Positions 10,001 to 20,690 of a stretch of 64,000 nt of DNA are shown here, piece by piece (the first letter of the stretch is position 1; every line of letters starts with the position of its first letter). Source of the stretch: Gnetum montanum. Taxonomy: Eukaryota; Streptophyta; Gnetopsida; Gnetales; Gnetaceae. A model generated the notes under the pieces. The model was not told the origin of the DNA, did no database searches, and saw only the letters and a list, made by a program, of their open reading frames with translations. The DNA lies in NCBI GenBank assembly GCA_015680685.1, contig MNCI01005856.1, positions 246,108 to 310,107 of the forward strand, read 5' to 3'. The translations under genes and the position numbers were made by a program.

Positions 10001-12340
10001 ACACCCATAGCTTGTTCCATTCTAGTGAACCCTACCTCCACATTCCCTAGCATGGAGCCACTATGGAAACTAGGGGCTATGTAAGAAAACTTAGTTTATG
10101 ACCTAAAATAGCCAAATAACCTACTATGGTGACCTCTAGACCATGCTAGAATCCTCTGAAGTTTCCAAATGCTTCAAAAGTAGTAAAAAATGGCACAAAA
10201 ATTCCATCCCCCTCTCCTCCAAGCTGAGGCCATCATGCGCAATGTGGAAGAAAAGGGGGGGAGGGAGGGAGCGAGAAGGGGGGTTTATTGCATGAGGCAC
10301 CTAGGAGCCTTCAAACTACTAGATTTTGACACCAAGTATTGACCATTGGCATCGGGAACCCCAGAGGCTAACATGCATGGTAAATTGAGTATCAAACTAG
10401 TCTAGATCTAATACTCTTAGATCAAAAAATGAGGATGTAGCTTGGGATATTAGTGGGGAGTCATAGGTGCATGAAAACAACAAAAACTGATCTTGTGCTA
10501 GCATTAAGGCCTTGATAGCCCTTCTAGAAGTCACTAGAATGCCAAAAATAAATAAAAAAGAAATCCCTTAAGGTTTTTCCATGTTGAGGAGAACCTCATC
10601 CATGCTTAGAATTCTAGCACTAATTTGGATGAAGTTAGGAAAGAAAAAACTATCAAAATTTGCATGAAAACTAACTTTTAAAAGAAAGTCAACCCTTTTA
10701 TAAGCCACTATTCTTTTGGAAGTCAACTGAAACAATCCAAACTTGCCCTCCTTGGATTCTCCATGCTAAGGAGGATCCGATCCACATTGATCATCCTAGA
10801 TGTAATGTTGATGGAAGTGGAGGAAGTTTACAAACCACCTAACAATCCTTGAAGTGATCAACTTTGACACTAGGCATGAATAATTAACACTAGTAACCTT
10901 GGAGATCCACATTCATTACCAGAAATGATAAAAAGTAGAAAAAATAGATTCCTTTACTTATTTCATGTTGGGAGCCACCTATTCCATGTTTCCTAGGATG
11001 GCAATAGTGGGGAAACCTAAGGATGACTTAAAATGACCCTTAGACATCTCAAGTAGACACAAGACAACCTTGTGTGCATCCTATGGCCAAGTTTGCACCC
11101 TCCAGAACCCTTCAAACTTGTAAACCTAATCATAAGTGGCTAGAAATATATCACCCTTGATCTCCCAAACTAGATCCATGTTGGGTACTTTACCCCTAGT
11201 GTGAAAAAATGGGGGAAGTCTAGAAACCAGTTAGGAACACCTAAAACTAACAAATTTTGATATTAAACCCTAACACTTAACTTTGGTAACTTTGGAAGAT
11301 GACATGCATGATAAATTATGGTATGAATTAGCCTAGATCTAGGATATTTCATCCACTCTAGATAAGGCCCCTTCCATACTAGGTAGCATGGAAATAGGGG
11401 GTGGGGGTGAAATGCCTTTCCACTTTTGATGACAAGATGACACTCCTTGAGATCAAAAATCTGAGCCGAAGAAGCCTAAGTCCTCATATCTTACGATTAT
11501 GCTTCTTTGACCTCGTTTTAGCCTCCAAAAATCATTCCCCCAAATCTTTCATGCTGGAGAAACTTCCCTAGTGTGGAAACAATGGGTGAAACCTTAGATT
11601 CTTTTAAATGATCTCTAAACATGACCAAAATTTGCTAGAACCTTGGAAAATCATGATCTATAGCTCCCTGGTCAATGTTCTTCCAAATCATCCCAAATCC
11701 ATAAAATAAGTGCACCACCATTCTTCCATACTGGGGCCATCATGCTCAATGTGGAAAAAGGGGGGAAGTAATTTTAGCTTGTTTTGGCACCTAAAACTAA
11801 CTCAAAGGCCTCAAAACAAAGCTAGGGGATGCACAATTCCTAGATTTGGGTTTTAATAGCTAGTTTGACCTTATTTTTGGTTGGATTTTAATTATCCACA
11901 TTGAGCCTTGCTTTCTTGATGATAACTAGTGTGAAAATAGGGGGGATGTTTTAAAACATGCTTTTTATCCTTTACTAACTTCTAGAGTACCAAATTTTGA
12001 TAGATCTAGCCCTATGTTGCCTTGGGAAGGCCCCAAAACCTTAATTTTGGATCTTTGGATGCCCCAAAATATACCTTTCTTGATTTCCATGTTGGATGTC
12101 ACTCCTTTCATGCTAGACAACATTGAAACATGGGGGGTCTAGTGTGGAAGCCTCAAAACTCTTGATTTTTAGGTCCAAATAGCCCAAAATGACCTTGATT
12201 AACATCCAAACATAACTAACAACCTTGAAATCTTGAATGATGACCTGCTAAGGCCTAAACTTAGAACATATAACCCTTTTGACCTATATTAGCTATGTTT
12301 CACCATATGTAGCTTGTTATTCTTGATGTGGCCTTATTAC
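7016..12340 (+). other. Long gene-free 5' part of element B with degenerate repeats
   Basis: There is no supportable coding region; 7750-9120 is strongly A-rich. From about 9840 to 12150 a pattern recurs roughly every 200-300 bp: CCATGCTGGGG or CATGTTGGG, then CTAGTGTGGAAA, then a G run (AAAAGGGGGG). Examples lie at 10220, 11180, 11380, 11560, 11735, 11930 and 12105. The same words appear at 36060-36240. A single N at 9495 marks a contig join. It is assigned to B because it continues into the pre-pol tract and pol. Confidence 0.6.
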
Positions 12341-12600
12341 ATGATGTTTTAACTTATTTTTAACCTTGTGTTGCATTGTTGACCTTCTTATGGCCTTTAC
12401 ATAGCCTTATATGTTCTTTATTTTCCTTATTCTAGCCTTATTTTCCTCTTTTTAGCCTTGGATTAGTATCAAATAGTGGGGTTTGACCTTCCTTGATCAC
12501 CATTTGACAACATGTGAGCATGGCCTACTATGGCCTTAAACTAGCATCATGGCTCACTAAGGCCTAAAACTAGCAAAACTGTGACACTTTTTGACCATTT
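12341..12600 (+). repeat. Pre-pol motif tract of element B
   Basis: CTATGGCCTTAAACTAGC, CACTAAGGCCTAAAACTAGC and similar units precede pol. The whole block matches the complement of 37830-38090 in element C, which shows the tract is an inherited part of this family. Confidence 0.75.
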
Positions 12601-12841
12601 GTAATCTTATTTCTCATAGTTCTCTTTTTTTAACCTTTATTTGACCCTTATTTCACTTTTTTCACTTGCTTTTACCCTTTTTATAGCCTTGGATGACCTT
12701 GTTTTCATTAGAATAGCATGTATTTGCATAATTTTGTTGCATTTTAGCATTGTTTATTTACTTTTAGCTAGGTGCCACAATATTCTTTTGGTTAACATGA
12801 AAGATAAAAGTATGAGTACTTGGGAATAGATCAATCTACCT

Positions 12842-15800
12842 TTGAGCCTAAGTGGGCCTCATGGTGATGTTGAATGGTGTATTAACCCTATTTGCCTAGA
12901 TCTTGAGTCTGAGAGTCTTGTCAACCATGTGGCCTCAATAGAGAAACCTCTAGAATGGTCTAAAATCCTAGTAAGAAATCTTGACTTAGAGATGGGTGAC
13001 ATAACTAAAGATTCTCTGGTTGAGATTTCTATTATGACACATAATGGTAAGAAGAAATCCCTTAAACTAAGTTCCTCACTGGAACCTCAACAGGCTCAAG
13101 ACATCACCAAGGTCCTATAAGGTAATATTAAGGCCTTTGTTTGGTCATATGAAGATATGCAAGGCCTAGAACCATGATTAATATAATAGAAAATCATACT
13201 AAACCCTAGCATTAAACTAGTTAAGTAAAAAATGCACAAAATTAGATCTAATTTAGCCTTGGTAGTTCATGATGATTTCTCAATTCTCTACCAAGTTGGC
13301 TTCATTATGGCTATTGACTTCATAGAATGGGTGTTCAACATAGTGGTAGTCCCTAAGAAAAATGGGAGTATTTGTATTTGCATCGATTTTGGAGACTTAA
13401 ATAAGGTAACCATTAATGGTGACTTTCCTCTACCTACTATTAATCAACTTATCGATATGATGGCTAGACATGCATTGCTGTCCTTTATGGATGGATTCTC
13501 GGGATACAACAAGATTAGGATCAACCTAGAATATCAACCTAGCATGACCTTTATGACCACTTGAGGTACCTTTTATTATATAATGATTTTCTTTGGCCTT
13601 ATGAATGAAGAAGCAACCTATCAGTGACCCATGACCTACATCTTTAGTGATTACATGCTAGGTTTGCTCAACGATTACATGGACGATATAGCTGTTAAGT
13701 CCAAAGTGGCTAATGATCGTGCTAATGAACTAGACCTTGTGCTTAAATGGTAACTGAAGTATGAGCTTATACTAAACTCTAACAAATGTGTTTTTTATGT
13801 CAAGATTAGTAAGATGCTTGGATTTGTAGTATTTGAAGTAGGGATTCATGTCGTTCTTGATAAGGTTAAGGCCATATCCAAATTAGTAGTGCCTGCCAAC
13901 CTTAAGGAGCTTCAGGGATTACAAGGTAGGTTGTAGTTTATCTGTAGGTTTATTGCTAGGCATACAGATAAGTTATAGCCTATGCAACACTTTCTTAAGA
14001 AAGGATTTCACTATGAGTGGATGACTCAATGCTAAGAAGCCTTTGAAAACCTTAAGAAAGAGTTGGTACAACTACCAATAGTCTATCCTTCATAAGAGGG
14101 TAAATCATTTTACATCTACCTTGCCATCTTTGACATGTCCATCACCTTTCTACTCTTCCAGAAATGTGATGAGGGAGAAAAGATGCTAGTATACTACCTT
14201 ATTACATTAGTTACCCATGAGACCTGATACATTGAAGTGGAGAAGTATTGTTTGGCACTAGCCTTCTCATTGAAGAAGTGGAGATACTACTTTTTTAGAA
14301 GTCAAGTTAATGTCATTTGTAAAGATAACATGCTTAGAGCCATAATGACTAACATCTACGAGAGTAGTCATATAGCCCAATGAAAAGCCATAACAATAGA
14401 GTTTGACCTTCATTACATATCTCAATTTTTAATAAAAGATTAAGATATAGCTATACAACTCATGATATCACTTGTTGACAACCAAGTAGCTATAGATCTA
14501 GATTTCCTTGATGAGCCCATTAACATCATTAGCCAAGTGCCTGAAGGTTATGAGGTAGTCATGCACTTTGATAGAGCTTCAACTATCCATGGGGCTAGTG
14601 CCACTACCATCATAACATTTCCATCCGGTGAAATTTGATCCTTCATCTATTGTATTGAGTTTTCATGTACCAACAACATAGTAAAGTATGAGTGTTTGAT
14701 TAAAGGAATGATGGTAGCTTGTGATGTAGAAATTAAACATCTAACGATTAAAGGTGATTCACAACTTGTGGTTAACCAAGTAATTGAGGTCCATGCATGT
14801 AAAGTCAAATACATACAACCTTATTGTGACCTAGGGAAGAAATTGTTATAATAATCTGTAGACGTTGATATCCAACACATACCCAAAAATGAGAATGCCA
14901 TAGTTGATGCAACTGCAACATTAGCCCTCAGTGTGATGCTTGATATGTTTAGTTAGTTCTCAACCTTAACCGTGGATTGTGCTATTTCATTCATGCACAA
15001 CACTAAGGATATCTTTGTGGTTGTAGTTCATACTACTCCTACTAGGGAGTGGTATGTCAATATCAAGTTTTACCTCATACATGATGAATCTTCACAAGTC
15101 TTGACTACTACTCAAAAGGATGTTGTACATAAATGATTAAATAAGTATGTTATCGTAGATGATAACACATTATGTCAATAGTTTTATGATGGCATAATAT
15201 TAAAGTGGTTGGGTAAAATCAAAGCTAGAACACTTATAAAGAAGGTTCACAAGGGTGTGTGTGGAGGACATATATGACCTAGAGCTATGGCTGCTAAGAT
15301 TAGATGGCTAGACTACTACTGGCATTATATGGAAAGTGACTACTTGTAGAAGGTTAAGTAATGTGACACATGCCAATGACATAAAAACTTGATACATGTA
15401 CCACTGATAGAGTTGTGCAGAACTTAGATTACTTGGCCATTTCAATGATGGGGGTTTGATATCATTAGACCTATAATGCTTAAGTCTTTTGCAGGGCATA
15501 ACTTCATCATCACTAAAATTGAATACTTTACTAAGTGGATTGAAGCTATTCCCCTAAGGAAGACTACATCTAAACAAGTTTGTAAATTTATCCTAGATAA
15601 CATTGTAGCCAGTTTTGGCATACCCGTGACCATAGTTATAAAAAATGGACCACAATTTAGTAGCCAAGAAACAAAATATTTTGTCATGACCTAGGCATTA
15701 AGCATTCGTTCTCATCTCCTTATTACCCTCAAGCCAATGGAGAAGCATAAGTAAGCATAAAGGCCATCATCAACTTGCCCAACAAGATGCTCAATAATAG

Positions 15801-16289
15801 CAAGAACAAATGGCATAAGTGCTTTTCCATGCACTTTGGTCCTATTGTACATCTTACTGTATAGCCACTGGTGTAATAACTTATACCTTGGTTCATGATT
15901 CTGAACTAGTTTTACCTCTTGAATTACATGTACTATTACTTTGGGTGGCCCTAATGGAGTTCATTAATAATGAGCAAAGCAAGGAGTTATGGACAACAGA
16001 CCTAGACTCGATGAAGGAGCAATGTATGTATTCACTTGCTCACATCAAGCACTATCAAGAGAGGTAGCAATGACAACACCACCATAACTTGATTAAGCGT
16101 AAGATCATGGAGGGTGACATGGTTCTCAAAGCCATCCATAAGCATGTGGATAAATTCTCAACCAACTGGAAAGGGCCCTTCCTTGTTACTAGAGCTTATG
16201 ATAATGGAGCATTTAGGATAGCTAACATGGATGGAAATGAGTTGGCCATTCCAGTCAATCATTCCAATATAATGCCATATTACATGTAG
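12842..16289 (+). pseudogene. Ty3/gypsy Tat-type pol, nearly full length (element B)
   Basis: The domains are in the usual order. An N-terminal linker spans 12842-13120. RT spans 13230-14050 (VPKKNG, DFPLPTINQL, FMDGFSGYN and the catalytic NDYMDD at about 13668-13690). RNase H spans 14050-14400 (FHYEWM, FYIYLA, KRW-type end). The second RNase H spans 14400-14940 (EFDLHYISQ, VMHFDRAST, TNNIVKYE, HIPKNENAIVDATATLAL). Integrase spans 15150-15760 (VHKGVCGGH, CDTCQ, WGFDIIR, FTKWIEAIPLRKTTS). The tail is at 16089-16289 (GDMVLKAIHKHVDKF). More than ten stops and several frameshifts disable it. Many stops are TAG or TAA where CAG, CAA or TGG is expected. In integrase the usual TDNGPQF reads IKNGPQF, so the second catalytic aspartate is lost. 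Confidence 0.93.
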
Positions 16290-16319
16290 TCAATGATCAT
16301 CAACAAGAAAGCCCACTCA

Positions 16320-17325
16320 GTACAACTTATCGAGGCCTTAAATCGATAACACAGCTTTCCAGTGCCTTAAACTAGTGCAACATGGCCTATTGAGGTCTTA
16401 AACTAGTGCCATGATATGCTACAATCTTAAAATGACATCATGGCCTACTAGAGCCTTAAACTAGTACTATGGCCCACCATAGGCTTAAATTAGAAATATT
16501 AGTGAGTTGGGTACTATGGTTTTATCATTTTATGTGGCTTGTATGCATTATAATGTTATGAAATGCTTTGTTTTTTTGGTTTTATTTTTCTCTTGGAGTT
16601 GTATTTGTAGGATGAAGTGTTAGGACTATGACAAGGATGCAACTCATTATGATAGCAAGTCACCATGCAACCTTGATGTGCCCAATTTGGTGTATTTTTC
16701 CTACTGTGTCAAGAGTGCTTGTACCATTACCCTCCATCTAGCACCACTCATTGAGCCTAGCCCCATCGCATCATTATAGCTTTCCATACGATGGAAAAAA
16801 ATGTTAATATATGTTTTTCAATCATGCACCATGGAAATATTATATCTCTTCATCATATCCCATCCTCAAGTCCACTTGAAGGTAATGCAACTCATTTAGT
16901 GGGAAATCATTAAGTCCATCGGATGTAACACATTTCGTTTGATGGAAAAACCAAGTTCATTGAGTGTAACACAACTTATTTAATGGGAAATACATATCAA
17001 ACTAACATTGGTAATGAAACCGAATGAAGGCTTCACCCCCACCAAAAGAAGAAAGAAGAAAAAAACAAGAAGGGGAAGATCAAATTTCCAAGAGGTTGAA
17101 TGACTAGCAAAGCCTCAAAGCCCAATGGCCAAAAGAAATATTGGAGCAATGTGATACTTGGAATGCATTGTTAGCCTTCATAGCCAACTTCCTATAACCC
17201 CATACCATTACCAATACTAGCTTGTCATCTCATCATAGCCTTATCCCATCATCATGGGCACTCTTTGACATGGTTCAACATGACTAGATCAAGCATTGAG
17301 AGGGAATGTTAGTGGTGGACTTATA
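16320..17325 (+). other. Post-pol motif tract and 3' noncoding region of element B
   Basis: Bases 16320-16510 carry drifted motif units: GGTCTTAAACTAGTGCC, GAGCCTTAAACTAGT and AGGCTTAAATTAG. Bases 16591-16620 carry the conserved block CTCTTGGAGTTGTATTTGTAGGATGA (two pieces). Bases 16780-16990 repeat TTCGTTTGATGGAAAAACC-like units. There is no gene. Confidence 0.7.
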
Positions 17326-17405
17326 GTGGTGTTTTGTATTCTTTGTCAATGCCTCTTAGTTCAACCCTCTAGACACTAACAAAGAGGGGCCATTGAAACA
17401 CCACA
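17326..17405 (+). promoter_or_regulatory. Polypurine tract hairpin at the LTR junction (element B)
   Basis: GTGGTGTTTTGTATTCTTTG forms the upstream arm. AACAAAGAGGGGCCAT is the polypurine tract, and the LTR starts TGAAACACCAC at 17394. GTGGTGTTT pairs with AAACACCAC. Confidence 0.85.
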
Positions 17406-17524
17406 AAAATTTACATGTTGCAATCAATTTTCATCATGTAGCCTTTACCCCATGAAATCCAAGGTAAAACTTTATTATAAATGTGAACATTATAATCCAC
17501 CTGAGGGGAAGCAGGGGGGTGTAC
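17394..17524 (+). mobile_element. First 131 bp of the element B 3' LTR, interrupted
   Basis: TGAAACACCACAAAAATTT matches the LTR start of element 1 (same family, opposite strand). Sequence from this LTR stops at 17524, where the LTR end of element 1 (TGTCTGAAATC on this strand) begins. This suggests element 1 inserted here. Confidence 0.75.
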
Positions 17525-18992
17525 TGTCTGAAATCATCGGTGCCTAGCTGGAATGAAAAAGACACCGAGAGATCCATAGACAGACACAGAAGGCCCTACC
17601 TTCGCTTGAGGGTGAACTGGAACTGACGAAGGTAGAGTACCTTGAGTGGTCTGCATGCGGATCAGACAAGGATTTCCCCGAATGTATAGCAATGTGCAAT
17701 ATGCTAGGTTATGGGTAAATGATGTAATAAATGTAAACTAGAACGTAAAAGTGAAAGGATGTAAACAAGAACGAACAAAAACTATAGCAAATCTTAGCAA
17801 AAAGTGCAGCAATATTATTGCATGATGAAAATTACAATGCACTAGTCTAAATGCAGGTGTGGATCTGGCACAAGGCGGATGAAGAGCCCTGGTGGATGCG
17901 GAGGGGTGATGGTATGATGGTTTAAACTATAGGCATAGTGTGGAGGCTGTATGCTTAGCGTGCAGGGTCGGAGTCCAGCGTACAGGATGGGTGTTCTCTA
18001 TGTTCTCAGCACGGATTGCCCAAATTTTTGCCCAGGTTCTTTAATTTTCTGAACCCTTATCTGGTAAAAAATTTAGGTTTTTGTACAAGTTTGGGCATTA
18101 AACTCAGATCTAAGATGGGATGATTGGCTGTGGGATGCTAAAGTTTTGGATTGAGTGACATGTGGAGCGTCGACCGGGTGCAACAGAATGAAACTTTACA
18201 AGTGTACGGTGTGCCAACGTGTATACGTTGGGCATGCATGCAGGGCGTGTAGGGCCAAAAATGACCCTTTTGATGCATAAAATTGATGTTTCTAGATCCA
18301 ATGGACTTGTAGATTTATTGACCATGCCTTGGGGGTTGACTCCATGTCAAAATCTTTCCTAAAATGCCTAATCAACCCTGTTCAAAGTGGTACATGCAGG
18401 GCTGCATGCTAGGCGTGCAGTCTAGCATACAAGCATGAAAGTGCCACTTTTCAAAGTTAAAACTTGACTTTTTGGAGCCCAAGATGATTCCTGATAGTTT
18501 CCCTACCTCTGGAAGTTGATTGGCAATGAAAATCATGCTCTGAGTGTTTGTTTTGGTCTGTCTATGATTGTACATGCTGGGCGTGCAGGCCAGCATGCAG
18601 GCATGAAAACCCATTATTTGGAGCCCAAAAGTTGAATTTCAAGTGCCTCAGAGCTATTGGGGACCCTTGGGAAGGTCCTAGGGGGTCCAGACGCTCAATT
18701 CTGATATGTTTTGGCTTATTTTTGGAGCTGAAAAGTTGCTGCATGCTAAGCTATACACTGGGCATGCAAGCCTGTGTGCAAGAAGTATACTTAGTCAAAA
18801 CTAAGTGTTTTGAGTTTGAAACCTACAGTTCTTGTTGCTAGGTGTTGAAGTAGTCTCCAATGGATCTTGGGGAACTCTTGCTTGTTCAATTTTTGCTCTG
18901 TTTGATGCTATTTTTATGAGGCTTTCAAGCTTGGTCATGACTTAGCTCAATTTCGATCTACAAGTGTTAGCCAAAATTTTTGTGGTGTTTCA
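17525..18992 (-). mobile_element. 3' LTR of element 1
   Basis: It is about 1468 bp and aligns over its whole length with 34403-35895. On the minus strand it starts TGAAACACCACAAAAATTT and ends GATTTCAGACA. It carries words such as TTAGCGTGCAGGGTC, CCAGCGTACAGG, GGGCATGCATGCAGGGCGTG and CTGGGCGTGCAGG between 17930 and 18780. I see no clear TATA box. Confidence 0.92.
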
Positions 18993-19063
18993 TTGGCCTC
19001 TCTTTATTGACACTAGGAGGAATCGACCTGAGAGGCATCGACAAAGAAGTAAAAAACACCACA
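18981..19063 (-). promoter_or_regulatory. Polypurine tract hairpin at the 3' LTR junction (element 1)
   Basis: On the minus strand, TTGTGGTGTTTTTTACTTC and CTTTGTCGATGCCTCTC form the upstream arm. AATAAAGAGAGGCCA is the polypurine tract, followed by the LTR start TGAAACACCACA. TGTGGTGTTT pairs with AAACACCACA. Confidence 0.85.
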
Positions 19064-20082
19064 AGCAACTTAGTGGCATTGTCCCTTTGACACTTGTCCA
19101 GATGTCCTTGCATAGTGTTCAGAAGTACTTGGGATTGGGAAATGAAGTTTTGAGATAATGTCTATGGGATTGGGAATTGATCAAGGGATTGTGCTGGTGT
19201 GGGAGAGGAGTGTTCATCTTTGTGCAAACAAGTCATGTTGTTCCTTGTCGATGGCCAATGTTTGGTAGCCTTGGAACCAAGGTATGAGGTGTGCGTCCTT
19301 TGGAGAAACAAGACTCTTGTTTAGTGTTTAAGAGGACTTGTTGGCATAACCAAAGCCACGATGATGATGTGTTTCATTCTTTGGAGGAACAGGGCCTCTA
19401 TTTAATGTTAAAGGGGACCTTTTGGCAGAGAGCCAAAGTCACGCAATGAGATGTTACTTGGTCATTTGAGACATGAGTACTTGTTTTCAAGACAACTGCC
19501 TTCCCACCTTGGGCTTGTATGGGAAGGGCCAAGGGTCTTCTATTTTTTTTTGATCTTGTACTCATGCTCAAGTGACATGTTGTGTGTTGCAATTGCTTAA
19601 AGTGTTACAGCGTGCAATGGTGTGCTCAAATTTTTAGGTGTACTAGGTGTATCAGGGGTGTAATTGAGTAGGGTATGTTGAGGAATAGATGGGAAATGTA
19701 ACGGGAAATGGAGATGTACTAGAAAATGGCTTGATTAACCTAGTTACATGTGTTAGGAACAATATGGTACCTTGCTGCTATGACGAAGTGCATTCTCGTA
19801 CGAACACCGCTGAGTGTCATCCTACAAACACAACTCCAAGGAGACAAGAAAACCACAAGTGAGTGAGTAAGCTTAGATTTGAATAGAAACTAAGGAAAAA
19901 AAGGCACTAGATGAGATTTTAGGCACTGAATATGCATGACAACGATGTTGTCAGGATCAACTGATGATGAGTGAGGCAATGACTCTGATGAAGTTTGAAT
20001 TCAGCTATCGATCAGGAGGCTAGAGATGAAGCTACCAGTTTATAGTCCTAGCAGACTGTCATGGGTTAGTTTTATGTCATAA
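19064..20082 (-). other. 3' noncoding region of element 1
   Basis: There is no gene. Related modules repeat at about 19190-19310 and 19320-19450 (CCTTTGGAGAAACAAGACTC then TTCTTTGGAGGAACAGGGCC). The conserved block (minus strand CTTGGAGTTGTGTTTGTAGG) lies at 19817-19850, as in elements A and B. Confidence 0.7.
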
Positions 20083-20690
20083 CCTATTGGACGTTGCCAA
20101 TTTAACATCGTAACGGATGGTGCATTGCTAGTTTATAGTCTTGGCAGACTGTGGAGAGGCAAATCAGTTTATAGTCTTAGCAGACTTAAACGAATGAAAC
20201 TGTGGTAGTTTAATGTCGTACTAGATGGGTGCTAGTTTATTATCATTGCAGATGTTCTATGGTATCAGTTTACCATCGTAATGCCAGGATGAGCTGTGGT
20301 ATCAGTTTAGCATCATGATTCCAAGACGAGCTGTGGTATCAGTTTACCGTCATGATTCCAGGACAATCTGTGGTATCAGTTTACCATCATGATTCCAGGA
20401 CGAGCTGTGGTATCAGTTTATCATCATGATTTTAGAACAAGCTGTGGTATCAATTTACCATCATGATTCCAGGACAATCTATGGTATTAGTTTACCGTCA
20501 TGATTCCAAGACAATCTGTGGTATCATTTTACCGTCATGATTCCAAGATGAGTTGTGGTATCAGTTTACCATCATGATTCCAGGATGATCTGTGGTATCA
20601 GTTTACCTTCATGATTCTAGGATGAGCTGTGGTATTAGTTTACCGTCATGATTCCAGGACGAGCACATACCTGAGTTTATGCTCAAATGT
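20083..20690 (-). repeat. Post-pol 37/38-bp tandem array of element 1
   Basis: On the plus strand the unit reads CTGTGGTATCAGTTTACC then GTCATGATTCCAGGAC, with about eleven units from 20250 to 20680 and more diverged units before that. It is the complement of the array downstream of pol in element A (2087-2490), so orientation relative to pol is preserved. Confidence 0.92.

Noticed and set aside
20250-20680. CRISPR-like array of regular repeats
   Set aside because: Units are contiguous without unique spacers, in a plant genome, and tied to pol of a retrotransposon.
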